From contig JAFLSW010000008.1 of assembly GCA_022510725.1 (NCBI GenBank), forward strand, positions 1 to 64,000: DNA of 64,000 bases. Direction: 5' to 3'. Below, piece after piece: positions 27,669-37,601 of this stretch. Every line of letters starts with the position of its first letter. Position 1 is the first letter of the stretch. Position numbers and translations under genes: made by a program. The notes under the pieces were generated by a model. It saw only the letters and a program-made list of their open reading frames with translations, searched no databases and had not been told where the DNA came from. The DNA comes from Lachnospiraceae bacterium. GTDB taxonomy: Bacteria > Bacillota > Clostridia > Lachnospirales > Lachnospiraceae.

Positions 27669-29030
27669 ATGAAGGATGATAGAAATAAAGAAGAAGAAAA
27701 AAAGAATAGGATAAAAGGTCTGGCGGATCATATCATTTCTTTGGCCTGTGACAGTATCGTGATCAATCTCCGTTTTTTGGATACGGCAGCAGGGACATTA
27801 CAAAAGGAAGGGCGGATTGGTCTAGGGGGTGCATCCTGTGACGGTATGACGCTGTATTATGATCCCATCTGGCTGTTAAAGCATTATGAAAAAGAACAGA
27901 ATTTTGCCATGCGGCTTTATCTTCATGTTTTGCTGCATTGTATTTTTTATCATAGCTTTCAATATGAAAAACTGGATTCCGTTCTTTGGGATCTTGCTGC
28001 AGATCTGTCAGTGGAAAACACCATTTTAGAGCTGGGAGTAAGTGGAGCGGCATTAAAAAAGGATGATGCCTTAAAGGAAACTATCAAAACCCTTTCGGAA
28101 AAGATACAGGATGGTCCATTTACGGCGGAGCGCATTTATCATTATTTAAAGAACCATCCTCTGTCAGAAGAGGAACTTGATGAGCTGCATAAGCAAAGCT
28201 ATATGGATGAACATGCTTCCTGGGTCGTCAATCGGGAACAGGTTATGGGTATGGAGCAGTTTCAAAGGATCAGCGAAAGGATCAAGGCGGACTTAAAAAG
28301 CTTTTCCAAGGGAAAGACCGACTCGGAAAGCATGCTCGCCAATTTGGGAGAAGCTACCAAAGAGAGATATGATTACCGGGATATTTTGCGGCGCTTTACC
28401 TGTGTGATGGAGGATGTGGGAGTAAGCGACGACGAATTTGATTATATCTATTATACTTATGGTCTTTCTTTATATGAAAACATGCCTTTGATAGAACCTT
28501 TGGAATACAGGGAGATAAAAAAGGTTCGGGAGTTTGTCATTGCTATCGATACCTCCGCTTCCTGCAAAGGCAGCCTGGTGCGCGCTTTTTTGGAACAGAC
28601 CTATACCATTCTAAAGGAAAGTGAAAGCTTTTTTGATAAGGTAAATGTCCATATTCTGCAATGTGACAGCAGCGTGCAGTCGGATGTGAAGATCACTTGT
28701 CAAAAGGATTTTGATGATTTTCTGGCATCGGGCAAGTTGAAGGGCTTTGGCTCTACGGATTTCAGACCGGTATTTGACTATGTGGATGAGCAGATCGAAA
28801 AGGGAGAATATGAAAATCTCAAGGGTCTGATCTATTTTACCGACGGCTATGGAGTCTATCCCGAAAGGATGCCGGACTACGACACCATATTTGCATTTCT
28901 GGGAGAAGATGATAAGAAGCCGGAAGTACCTGTGTGGGCGATTCAGGTAGTGATCACCCAGTTGGAGATAGAATTGATGGAAGAAAGTGCATCCGTAGAA
29001 AGAAGCCTTGAAAAAACAGAAGGAGAATAG
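27669..29030 (+). CDS. VWA-like metallopeptidase-type protein (DUF2201-like)
   Basis: C-terminal VIAIDTSASCKGSLVRAF (MIDAS DxSxS) and FTDGYG; N-terminal LHVLLHCIFYH zinc-site-like. Confidence 0.8.
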   Translation: MKDDRNKEEEKKNRIKGLADHIISLACDSIVINLRFLDTAAGTLQKEGRIGLGGASCDGMTLYYDPIWLLKHYEKEQNFAMRLYLHVLLHCIFYHSFQYEKLDSVLWDLAADLSVENTILELGVSGAALKKDDALKETIKTLSEKIQDGPFTAERIYHYLKNHPLSEEELDELHKQSYMDEHASWVVNREQVMGMEQFQRISERIKADLKSFSKGKTDSESMLANLGEATKERYDYRDILRRFTCVMEDVGVSDDEFDYIYYTYGLSLYENMPLIEPLEYREIKKVREFVIAIDTSASCKGSLVRAFLEQTYTILKESESFFDKVNVHILQCDSSVQSDVKITCQKDFDDFLASGKLKGFGSTDFRPVFDYVDEQIEKGEYENLKGLIYFTDGYGVYPERMPDYDTIFAFLGEDDKKPEVPVWAIQVVITQLEIELMEESASVERSLEKTEGE

Positions 29031-29032
29031 AG

Positions 29033-30517
29033 ATGAATATCAGACAGGCAAAGGAGTTTATCAAGGACTCCGTTACATTATATCTGAAAAAGGACAGGCT
29101 GGGCGAATATCGGATCCCTGTGGTAAGACAGCGGCCCATTTTCCTTTTGGGTGCGCCGGGTATCGGTAAAACTGCTGTTATGGAACAGGTGGCATCGGAG
29201 CTTGGCATTGCCTTGGTTTCTTATTCCATGACCCACCATACCAGACAGTCTGCTTTGGGACTTCCTTATATCGTGACCAAAACCTATGATAAGAAAGAAC
29301 GACAGGTTTCCGAATACACCATGAGTGAGATCATTGCATCCGTATATGAGACCATGGAAGAAAGCGGCGTCAAAGAGGGTATCTTATTTTTGGATGAGAT
29401 CAACTGCGTATCGGAAACATTGGCTCCGTCCATGTTGCAGTTTCTTCAGTACAAAACCTTTGGCAGGCATAAAGTGCCGGAAGGATGGATCATTGTAACC
29501 GCGGGAAATCCTCCTGAATACAATAGGTCTGTGCGGGAGTTTGATGTGGTCACCATGGACCGTTTAAAGGTTCTGGAAGTGGAAGCGGATTATGATGCAT
29601 GGAAGCTGTATGCCAGAGAGGCCGGAATCCATGGTGCGGTCAATAGTTTCTTGGAATTGCATAAGGAATATTTTTATCATGTGGAAACCACGGTCAAGGG
29701 CAGACATTATGTGACAGCCAGAGGCTGGGAGGATCTTTCTGAGATTTTGTATCTTTACGAGGAAGAAGGGCTTAAAGTAACAGAAGCCTTGGTCAGCCAG
29801 TATATCCGCAATGAAAAGATCGATAAAGAGTTCTGCGCTTATTATGATCTGTATCAAAAATATAAAAAGGATTACCATATAGATGAGATCCTAAGCGGCA
29901 GCATCTCAGATGCCCTGGTGGCAAAAGCGAAGGATGCGCCTTTTGACGAGCGGCTTTCCCTTCTGGGCATGCTCCTTGACAAAACCATAGCCCGGTGTAA
30001 GGAGATCATGGAGACAGCAGCATATCTGCAGGAAATGACGGCACCTTTAAAAGCGGTAAAGTCTGCCGGGGATCAGTCAGAGATGTTAAAACAGCAATTG
30101 GAAGCAAGAAAACAGCTTTTGGAAAAACAGATCATGAGCGGCGCGCTTTTGCCGGAGCAGAAAAGAAAGCATATCAGGATCATACAGTTTTTAGAAGGTG
30201 CCGGGAAGGATGGGGCGGCAAAGGACGAAGAGATTTTTGCATTGATCAAAACAGCCTATGACAAAGAAGTGGCGCAAATGAAACAGGAGGTCATTACCTG
30301 TAAGGAAAACCTGTCTTCCCTATTTGCCTTTGTGGAAAAGGCCTTTGGTGAAGGAAATGAATTGCTGGTACTGGTAACGGAGTTGACGGTCAACAACGAC
30401 TCCGCCGGGTTTATTGCTTCTTTTGGCTGTGAAGAATATCAGAAGCAGAATGAAAGGCTGATGATCTCGGAGCGGACAGACCGATTGGTACAACAGATCA
30501 GAGAACTGGAATTATAG
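29033..30517 (+). CDS. MoxR-type AAA+ ATPase
   Basis: Walker A LGAPGIGKTA, Walker B GILFLDEINCV, GNPPEYNRSVREFD sensor. Confidence 0.88.
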   Translation: MNIRQAKEFIKDSVTLYLKKDRLGEYRIPVVRQRPIFLLGAPGIGKTAVMEQVASELGIALVSYSMTHHTRQSALGLPYIVTKTYDKKERQVSEYTMSEIIASVYETMEESGVKEGILFLDEINCVSETLAPSMLQFLQYKTFGRHKVPEGWIIVTAGNPPEYNRSVREFDVVTMDRLKVLEVEADYDAWKLYAREAGIHGAVNSFLELHKEYFYHVETTVKGRHYVTARGWEDLSEILYLYEEEGLKVTEALVSQYIRNEKIDKEFCAYYDLYQKYKKDYHIDEILSGSISDALVAKAKDAPFDERLSLLGMLLDKTIARCKEIMETAAYLQEMTAPLKAVKSAGDQSEMLKQQLEARKQLLEKQIMSGALLPEQKRKHIRIIQFLEGAGKDGAAKDEEIFALIKTAYDKEVAQMKQEVITCKENLSSLFAFVEKAFGEGNELLVLVTELTVNNDSAGFIASFGCEEYQKQNERLMISERTDRLVQQIRELEL

Positions 30518-30550
30518 AAAGAATAAAAAGTTGAAGAATTGGACCGATTG

Positions 30551-31483
30551 ATGGAAGATAAAATACTGGAAACGGCAGGAGCCGTATATCATTATACAAT
30601 TTCAGATAACGGAGTATCCATTACCGGATATGAGGGAAAGCGGTCAGAGCTTTTTTTGCCTTCTTACATAGAGGGGATTCCGGTAAAAGCCATTGAGAAA
30701 AAGGTTTTCTTTAACAAAAGCGGTCTTTGCAGGATCTATCTGCCGGAAACCATAGAAAGCATTGGAGACTGGGCCTTTTCCCACTGTAAGGACTTAGAAG
30801 AGATCTACCTGAAACGAAAATACTATGCTTTGGGGAAGGCTTTGTTCGGAGAGTGCCCCAAGCTTTCCTGCATCTGCCTTTTGGATGCAAAAAAGATGGA
30901 ACCGGATATGTCCATTACTCCTGAGGAAAAAGGCTTTGGTACCTTGCTGGCTGCGGTATGCGGCATATTGGACGCACCCTATCTTTTTCAGACCCAGTCC
31001 ATAGATGATGCAGAATGGCTGTCCCTGTGGGATGCCAGGATGTTGACCGTGCTTTCCCGGGATGATATGGAAGGCTATACCAAGCTGCTGCTTTGCGGAG
31101 AAGAGGATTATGGCAGCAGGGAAAATAATCTGGATTTCTTTTTAGAGCAAAAAAGGAGAAGAAAGGTCAGGCTGGCTTTCCTTCGCCTTCTACACGATAA
31201 AGGGTTAGCAGATGATAATCGAAAAATGTTGACAGAGTACCTTCTCTCCCATACAAAGGGAGAAGAAAGTGAGGAGACTTGGCTGGTCTTAAAAGAGGAG
31301 CATGGAGAGGATATGGTATATCTTTCTCTTTTTACCGATTTGGGCTGTGTCAGCCTTGAGAATATTTCCGATATTTTAACAGATCTGGGAGACACTAATC
31401 CTCAGATGAAAGCTTATTTTATGCGGTATAAGGAAGAATATCTGGGAACAGTGGATTTTTTTGCAGGACTAAGCCTGGACTAA
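30551..31483 (+). CDS. LRR (BspA-like) domain protein of the MoxR/VWA module
   Basis: YEGKRSELFLPSYIEGIPVKAIEKKVFFNKSGLCRIYLPETIESIGDWAFSHCKDLEEIYLK LRR_5-type repeats. Confidence 0.7.
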   Translation: MEDKILETAGAVYHYTISDNGVSITGYEGKRSELFLPSYIEGIPVKAIEKKVFFNKSGLCRIYLPETIESIGDWAFSHCKDLEEIYLKRKYYALGKALFGECPKLSCICLLDAKKMEPDMSITPEEKGFGTLLAAVCGILDAPYLFQTQSIDDAEWLSLWDARMLTVLSRDDMEGYTKLLLCGEEDYGSRENNLDFFLEQKRRRKVRLAFLRLLHDKGLADDNRKMLTEYLLSHTKGEESEETWLVLKEEHGEDMVYLSLFTDLGCVSLENISDILTDLGDTNPQMKAYFMRYKEEYLGTVDFFAGLSLD

Positions 31484-31486
31484 CTA

Positions 31487-31515
31487 TTGGAAAATGTTGT
31501 TAATTTATGTATAAT
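31487..31515 (+). promoter_or_regulatory. Putative promoter TTGGAA-N17-TATAAT
   Basis: -35 31487-31492, -10 31510-31515; overlaps ORF-track start of next CDS. Confidence 0.6.
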
Positions 31516-31564
31516 AGGAGCAGGTAAATTTGAAACGAAGTTATGGAAAGAAGGAAGTAGAAAG

Positions 31565-32791
31565 TTGAATTATACAGAGGCAAGTGAAAAGTTAAAATCC
31601 TTCGGACAAGAGCATCTACTCCGCTATTTTGATGAATTGAGTAAAGAGGAGCAGGAAGGTCTCTTGCAACAGATAGAGGAAACGGACTTTTCTGTTATAG
31701 AAGCTTTGGCTAATAGAGATAAAGCAGCAAAGAAAGGGCAGATCACTCCCACAACCTCTTTGGAAATTCAGGAGATCGAAGCTAAAAAGGATAAATATGA
31801 GTCTTTGGGAATCAAGGCCATTCAGGATGGTAAAGTTGGTGCGGTTCTCTTAGCAGGGGGCATGGGAACCCGTTTGGGCAGCAATGATCCCAAGGGTGTC
31901 TTTGATATTGGTATTTCTAAGCCCTTATATATCTTTGAGTGCCTGATCAGGAACCTGATGGAAGTAGTGGAAAAGACAGGAGCATGGATCCCTCTTTTTG
32001 TCATGACCAGCGACAAGAACCATGATAAGACGGTTTCTTTTTTTAAGGAGCATGAGTACTTCGGATATCGTGAAGACCGGATCTGGTTTTTTAAACAGGA
32101 GATGGCTCCGGCAGTAGACGAAAATGGAAAGATTTTGCTGGAGGAAAAAGGGCGGCTGTCCACTTCTCCCAACGGAAACGGCGGCTGGTTTGTATCTCTT
32201 TCAAGAAACGGTCTTTTGGATGTGATCCACCAAATGGGTGTGGAATGGTTAAATATATTTGCGGTGGACAATGTGCTGCAAAAGATTGCCGATCCCGTTT
32301 TTGTAGGAGCGGTACTGGAAAGCGGCGTGGAAGCCGGCTCCAAGGTAGTCAGAAAAGCATCCCCCGATGAAAAGGTAGGGGTCATGTGCTTAGAGGACGG
32401 CAGACCTTCTATCGTGGAGTATTATGAACTGACAGACGAGATGCGGGAAGAGAAAAATGAAAAAGGAGATTATGCTTATAATTTTGGCGTGATCCTAAAT
32501 TATCTGTTTTCTGTTTCTGCACTGGAGCGGATCATGTCCCATAAGCTGGAACTCCATGTAGTAAAGAAGCAGGTAACCTGCCTGGATGGGGAAGGCAGAC
32601 AGATCAAGCCGGAGGAACCCAATGCGTATAAATTTGAACAGTTGGTTCTGGATATGATCCATGATTTGAAAAGCTGTCTTCCTTTTGAAGTTATCAGAGA
32701 AAGGGAATTTGCACCTATCAAAAATGCTACCGGCGTAGACAGTGTGGAAACAGCAAGAGAATTGCTAAAGAAAAACGGCGCGCAGTTATAA
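31565..32791 (+). CDS. UDP-N-acetylglucosamine/UDP-glucose pyrophosphorylase family (UDPGP type)
   Basis: [22 protein letters not shown]; likely TTG start 31565 with AAGGAAG RBS. Confidence 0.88.
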   Translation: MNYTEASEKLKSFGQEHLLRYFDELSKEEQEGLLQQIEETDFSVIEALANRDKAAKKGQITPTTSLEIQEIEAKKDKYESLGIKAIQDGKVGAVLLAGGMGTRLGSNDPKGVFDIGISKPLYIFECLIRNLMEVVEKTGAWIPLFVMTSDKNHDKTVSFFKEHEYFGYREDRIWFFKQEMAPAVDENGKILLEEKGRLSTSPNGNGGWFVSLSRNGLLDVIHQMGVEWLNIFAVDNVLQKIADPVFVGAVLESGVEAGSKVVRKASPDEKVGVMCLEDGRPSIVEYYELTDEMREEKNEKGDYAYNFGVILNYLFSVSALERIMSHKLELHVVKKQVTCLDGEGRQIKPEEPNAYKFEQLVLDMIHDLKSCLPFEVIREREFAPIKNATGVDSVETARELLKKNGAQL

Positions 32792-32813
32792 ACGGCAGAA
32801 AGGGATGAAATAT

Positions 32814-33830
32814 ATGTCAATTTTAGTAACAGGCGGAACCGGCTTTATCGGAAGTCATACGGTATTGGAACTTTTAAATGCAGGCTATCAGGTGGTAGTG
32901 CTGGATAACCTTTGCAATTCCAGCAAAGAATCCTTAAAAAGGGTAGAGGAGATCACCGGTAAAAAAGCTGCATTTTATGAAGCGGATATTTTGAACAGAG
33001 AAGCCCTGGAAGAGATCTTTGAAAAGGAGCAGATCGAAAGCGTTATTCACTTTGCAGGCCTAAAGGCAGTAGGCGAGTCTGTACAAAAGCCCTGGGAATA
33101 CTATAACAACAATATTTCCGGTACCCTTGTGCTCTTAGATGTGATGAGAAACCATGGAGTGAAGAATATCGTATTTTCTTCTTCCGCTACGGTATACGGT
33201 ACACCGGAATCGGTGCCTATTACCGAAAAGGCAAAAAAAGGAGAGATCACCAACCCTTATGGGCAGACCAAATCCATGTTGGAGCAGATCTTAACGGATA
33301 TCCAAAAAGCGGATGAGGCATGGAATGTGATCCTGCTTCGTTACTTTAATCCCATTGGTGCCCATGAAAGCGGCAGGATCGGAGAAAATCCCAACGGCAT
33401 TCCCAATAACCTAATGCCTTATATCACTCAGGTTGCAGTAGGAAAACTGAAATGCTTAGGTGTGTTCGGAAATGACTATGATACCCCTGACGGAACAGGT
33501 GTAAGGGACTATATCCATGTGGTGGACCTGGCCTTAGGACATGTAAAAGCCATTGAGAAGATAAAAGAAAATCCCGGATTGAAGATCTACAATCTGGGAA
33601 CGGGAAAAGGCTACAGTGTATTGGATCTGGTAAAAAGCTTTGAAGAAGCTACCGGCGTTACCATCCCTTATGAGATCAAGCCCAGACGGGCAGGGGACAT
33701 TGCTACCAATTACGCAGATGCCTCCCTTGCCAAAGAAGAACTTGGCTGGGAAGCAACCCGCGATGTATTAAAGATGTGTAAGGATTCATGGAACTGGCAG
33801 AAAAACAATCCAAACGGTTATGAAGCTTAG
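32814..33830 (+). CDS. galE: UDP-glucose 4-epimerase
   Basis: [45 protein letters not shown]. Confidence 0.95.
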   Translation: MSILVTGGTGFIGSHTVLELLNAGYQVVVLDNLCNSSKESLKRVEEITGKKAAFYEADILNREALEEIFEKEQIESVIHFAGLKAVGESVQKPWEYYNNNISGTLVLLDVMRNHGVKNIVFSSSATVYGTPESVPITEKAKKGEITNPYGQTKSMLEQILTDIQKADEAWNVILLRYFNPIGAHESGRIGENPNGIPNNLMPYITQVAVGKLKCLGVFGNDYDTPDGTGVRDYIHVVDLALGHVKAIEKIKENPGLKIYNLGTGKGYSVLDLVKSFEEATGVTIPYEIKPRRAGDIATNYADASLAKEELGWEATRDVLKMCKDSWNWQKNNPNGYEA

Positions 33831-33831
33831 A

Positions 33832-34482
33832 TCAGATGATCACATACTGATACATGAATACGAAGTGGCAGAAACTGCCTGCCATGATAAATAAATGAAA
33901 GATCTCATGAGAACCAAAGTTGGCGTGTCTGGCGTTGAATACCTTTAATTTCAGCGCATAGATCACGCCTCCTATTGTATACAGCAGGCCTCCTGCAAGA
34001 AGCCACAAGAATGCCTGAGTGGATAAAAGCTCCAGAATGGACTTGATAGCGCTGACGCAAAGCCAGCCCATTCCGATGTACAATACGGAAGAAAACCACT
34101 TAGGGCAGTTGATCCACAGTGCTTTGATCAGGATACCGAGTATAGCTACAGCCCACACCAGGAATAACATCCGGTAGCCGGTGTGATGATCCAGCACCAA
34201 TAAGCAGACAGGAGTGTAAGAGCCTGCGATCATAACGAAGATCATCATATGATCGATCTTTTTAAAGATCTTGATCCGATGGGGCGCTAAGGTTACGGAA
34301 TGATAGGTTGTGCTGGCTCCGTAAAGCAATATCATAGTAAAAATAAAAATGAACATAGCAATGGTATACATGGAGCCGAATCCCGATGCCTTGGTTAACA
34401 GCGGAATGGCGCTTCCTATAGCAAGTATCATGGCAATAAAGTGTGTAATGGCACTTCCCGGTTCACGAATAGATATGTTCAT
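33832..34482 (-). CDS. Hemolysin III / PAQR-family membrane protein (TrhA-like)
   Basis: 7-TM, STTYHSV, HMMIFVMIAGSYTP, NFGSHEIFHLFIMAGSFCHF. Confidence 0.92.
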   Translation of the reverse strand: MNISIREPGSAITHFIAMILAIGSAIPLLTKASGFGSMYTIAMFIFIFTMILLYGASTTYHSVTLAPHRIKIFKKIDHMMIFVMIAGSYTPVCLLVLDHHTGYRMLFLVWAVAILGILIKALWINCPKWFSSVLYIGMGWLCVSAIKSILELLSTQAFLWLLAGGLLYTIGGVIYALKLKVFNARHANFGSHEIFHLFIMAGSFCHFVFMYQYVII

Positions 34483-34510
34483 AATATCAACCTCCTAAAC
34501 ACAACAAGTA

Positions 34511-34567
34511 GTTTTGAATACTACATCTTGATATCTAGATACTACAACATATTATTTCGAGTGTCAA
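34511..34567 (-). promoter_or_regulatory. Promoter TTGACA-N17-TAGTAT with overlapping inverted/direct repeats (operator candidate)
   Basis: Minus strand: -35 at 34562-34567, -10 at 34539-34544; TATCTAGATA palindrome and GTAGTAT repeats. Confidence 0.55.
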
Positions 34568-34598
34568 CCTTTTTATGCCAAATATTTGAAAAGCTTCT

Positions 34599-34865
34599 TT
34601 AATCCTCTTCGATTACCTGGATCTCCAGATAATCAAAAGGAATCTCTTCTATAAAATTATCCTGATAAAAACGAGTCTTGGCATGCTGCTTAAATTCGGC
34701 CACAGTCTTATCAAGCCACATGGGCTTAGAAAGGTCCATGCGGTAACAGATTTCTTCCAAGCCCCGGAATACTTTGTGAGTCCGGGTATCCTCGCTTTCT
34801 TCTTCAAATACCGTATCATGTAAAAGACGGTTGTCTTTCCAAATCTTGCCCCATAATCGAAACAT
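34599..34865 (-). CDS. Hypothetical 88-aa protein
   Basis: ATG at 34865 (MFRLWGKIWKDNRLLHDTVFEE...) preceded by AGGAGAG on minus strand. Confidence 0.7.
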   Translation of the reverse strand: MFRLWGKIWKDNRLLHDTVFEEESEDTRTHKVFRGLEEICYRMDLSKPMWLDKTVAEFKQHAKTRFYQDNFIEEIPFDYLEIQVIEED

Positions 34866-35004
34866 AGTTCTCTCCTTTCTTTTGCATATTATAGCAAAGC
34901 TGATAAAAAAATGAAAAAAGAATAAAATTTTTGCATATTTTATACAATTTTTTCTGAAATATGGTAAAATGTTTGTATAAATGTAACAGCAGAGGTGATG
35001 ACAT

Positions 35005-35640
35005 TTGGAATGGAAGCCTGAAAATGAAAATGAAGTACAAAATTGGGAAGAAGTAGTTTTAATATATAACTCAGCGCTAAAGGAAATCGGCACCAAGCTG
35101 GAGATATTAAATGACGAATTCCAGCATGTACATCAGTATAATCCTATCGAACATATTAAGACCAGGATCAAGACGCCCCAGAGCATTGTTAAGAAATTAA
35201 AGAAAAACGGATATGAGTCCACCATTTCCAATATGGTAGAGCATGTAAACGATATAGCCGGTGTCAGGGTGATCTGTTCTTTTACTTCCGATATCTATCG
35301 GATCGCCGAGATGATCATCAATCAGAGTGATATCAAGGTGGTATCCGTTAAGGATTATATTTTTAAGCCCAAGCCCAGCGGCTACAAAAGCTATCATCTG
35401 ATCGTGACCGTACCCATCTTTTTGTCAGACAGACACATAGATGCCAAGGTGGAGATACAGATCCGTACCGTTGCCATGGATTTCTGGGCCAGCTTAGAGC
35501 ACAAGATCCACTATAAGTTTGAAGGAGATATCCCGGAGCATATCAAAAACGAGCTGGTAGAATGCGCTAATATGATCTCCGATCTGGATGCCAGGATGCT
35601 GCATTTGAATGAGCAGGTGCAGGAGTTGGTAAGTGATTAA
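35005..35640 (+). CDS. GTP pyrophosphokinase family, small alarmone synthetase (RelQ/YjbM-like)
   Basis: RIKTPQSIVKKLKKNGYE, DIAGVRVICSFTSDIYRI, KDYIFKPKPSGYKSYHL, VEIQIRTVAMDFWASLEHKI. Confidence 0.93.
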   Translation: MEWKPENENEVQNWEEVVLIYNSALKEIGTKLEILNDEFQHVHQYNPIEHIKTRIKTPQSIVKKLKKNGYESTISNMVEHVNDIAGVRVICSFTSDIYRIAEMIINQSDIKVVSVKDYIFKPKPSGYKSYHLIVTVPIFLSDRHIDAKVEIQIRTVAMDFWASLEHKIHYKFEGDIPEHIKNELVECANMISDLDARMLHLNEQVQELVSD

Positions 35641-35710
35641 AGGTCTGATAAGTCTTTTGGGGAAAATCTAACCAGCACATAGGGAAATAAAAGCAGAGCT
35701 GAAAGTGCAG

Positions 35711-35821
35711 ATGGACGAAATGGAAGAGCAGATAGCGGAAAAAGACAGACAGTTGGCAGATAAAGATGCTAAAATCCGGCATCTTGAGAAAATGTTGAGT
35801 CAGCTCACAGCAGAAAAGTGA
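35711..35821 (+). pseudogene. Residual coiled-coil coding fragment (37 codons)
   Basis: MDEMEEQIAEKDRQLADKDAKIRHLEKMLSQLTAEK*, no intact upstream ORF. Confidence 0.4.
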
Positions 35822-35836
35822 TATAAAATGAGGAGT

Positions 35837-35862
35837 GCCCAGGTATCTTGCGATACCTGGGC
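35837..35862 (+). terminator. Stem-loop GCCCAGGTATC-TTGC-GATACCTGGGC
   Basis: Perfect 11-bp stem, no strong T tract. Confidence 0.5.
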
Positions 35863-36147
35863 TATTATGAAAAAATTTATCTATGTCTGTAATGTTTTTA
35901 CAACATTACTTCGTTCGTTGTTTGTATTACTATAGTAAGCGAAAAATATGAATAAATTATGAACACTGAGTGAAAAAATAGTAAATATTCATAATGACAG
36001 GAAAAATGCAGGGATTTTACTGTGCAGTTTTCACAAAAAAACAAGGCTTTTTGCCAAAAACCCAGAGGTTGTAAAAGAAAATAATACATGATAAAATAGA
36101 AAAGTATATTGTTAATAGTACATATGTAGGGTACGGAGGGTGTTTTC

Positions 36148-36978
36148 GTGGATAATTTTATGGATAAGCTGGCAAGAAGATTTAACGCGGGCGAGATGAT
36201 AAAGGCGAATGCGCAGGCTGAAGCCAGAGATTTAAAAAGAGCAAAGGAACGGGCTGCAGAATACGAACGCCTGATGCAGGAAATGCGCAGGCTGAATCTG
36301 AAAAATGTAGAAGTGACCGAGCAGGTTCAGCAGCTGATCCAATGCGGCATAGAGCAATTTGAAGGTTATGGCAGTAGTGAAGCGCTGTTGATGAATAAGA
36401 TCGACCAGACGGAAGAAGCTGTTAAGGAAGATATTTCTGCAAAGCTTTTGGACTTAGAACGACTTTTCAATCAGAGCATGTTGCAGAACCAGCGAGCTAT
36501 TGCGGATGCTATGCGGGAATTGGAAGAAAAAGCAGGAGACGATTCCGGGCTGGAAGATTCCTTTGAGCGTCTGGAAACGGCAATATCTTCAAGCAGATAT
36601 GCCACAGAGGATTCAATCCGCCAGTTAGCGGAAGCTATCAGTAATATAGCGTTATCGTTCCAAAATGTAGAGGGACAGTTTCAAGCGATGGAAGAGTCTC
36701 TCCGTTCTACCAGAGAGCTTTTGGTTGCCATGCGCATGAGTATGGATGAAAATCAAAAGCATTTAGAGGATCATGTTCATAAAGAGAATGTACGAGTGTA
36801 TAGAAATGTTCAGGCGTCCATTCAGGAGGAAACCTCCAAGAAGGCAAGAGAGATGGGAGAGAGGCTTAATAAGCTGGAACTGAGCGCTAAGAAAAATGCA
36901 GGCTTGAAGCCGTTGGTGCTTCTTACATTTTTGCTTTCTTTAGCAGGATTGGCGATACAGATCATGCAGATGATGTAA
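36148..36978 (+). CDS. Coiled-coil protein with C-terminal TM anchor
   Basis: GTG start, GGAGGG RBS; long helical region; C-terminal LKPLVLLTFLLSLAGLAIQIMQMM. Confidence 0.7.
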   Translation: MDNFMDKLARRFNAGEMIKANAQAEARDLKRAKERAAEYERLMQEMRRLNLKNVEVTEQVQQLIQCGIEQFEGYGSSEALLMNKIDQTEEAVKEDISAKLLDLERLFNQSMLQNQRAIADAMRELEEKAGDDSGLEDSFERLETAISSSRYATEDSIRQLAEAISNIALSFQNVEGQFQAMEESLRSTRELLVAMRMSMDENQKHLEDHVHKENVRVYRNVQASIQEETSKKAREMGERLNKLELSAKKNAGLKPLVLLTFLLSLAGLAIQIMQMM

Positions 36979-37028
36979 AATTTTGATTTTTGGGAATACT
37001 AAGATACCGTAGGATGGGAGATCTGATC

Positions 37029-37601
37029 ATGGGAAAAGTATCTTTTAAGCCAGGCAATATGCTCTATCCGCTGCCGGCTGTGCTGGTTACTGTATCGGAT
37101 AAAGATGGAAATGACAATGTATTGACCGTAGCATGGGCAGGAACCGTATGTTCCGATCCTGCCATGGTATCCATATCCGTAAGACCGGAACGGCATTCCT
37201 ACCATATGATTAAGGAAACCGGCGAATTTGTGATTAACCTGACCACACAGGAGCTCGCTTTTGCAACAGATTATTGTGGTGTAAAAAGCGGCAGGGATGT
37301 GGACAAGTTTCAGGAAATGAAGCTGACCAAACTGCCGGCCCGAAAGGTAAAAGCACCTTTGATCGGGGAAAGTCCCGTCAATATAGAGTGCAGGGTAACT
37401 GAGTCTATCAATCTTGGGAGTCATGAAATGTTTTTGGCAAAGGTAGAAGCAGTTACGGTAGACGACGCTTATATGGATGAAAACAACACCTTTCATTTAG
37501 GAGCTGCCGATCCTATTGTTTATTCTCATGGAGAATATTATACTCTCGGCAGTATGTTGGGGAAATTCGGATATAGTGTCAGAAAGAAAAAGAATTCATG
37601 A
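37029..37601 (+). CDS. Flavin reductase-like protein
   Basis: YPLPAVLVTVSDKDGNDNVLTVAWAGTVCSDPAMVSISVRPERHSYHMIKETGEFVINL. Confidence 0.9.
   Translation: MGKVSFKPGNMLYPLPAVLVTVSDKDGNDNVLTVAWAGTVCSDPAMVSISVRPERHSYHMIKETGEFVINLTTQELAFATDYCGVKSGRDVDKFQEMKLTKLPARKVKAPLIGESPVNIECRVTESINLGSHEMFLAKVEAVTVDDAYMDENNTFHLGAADPIVYSHGEYYTLGSMLGKFGYSVRKKKNS

Noticed and set aside
31822-32385. 187-aa minus-strand ORF
   Set aside because: Shadow of the UDPGP-type gene; S/T/P-rich with no motif
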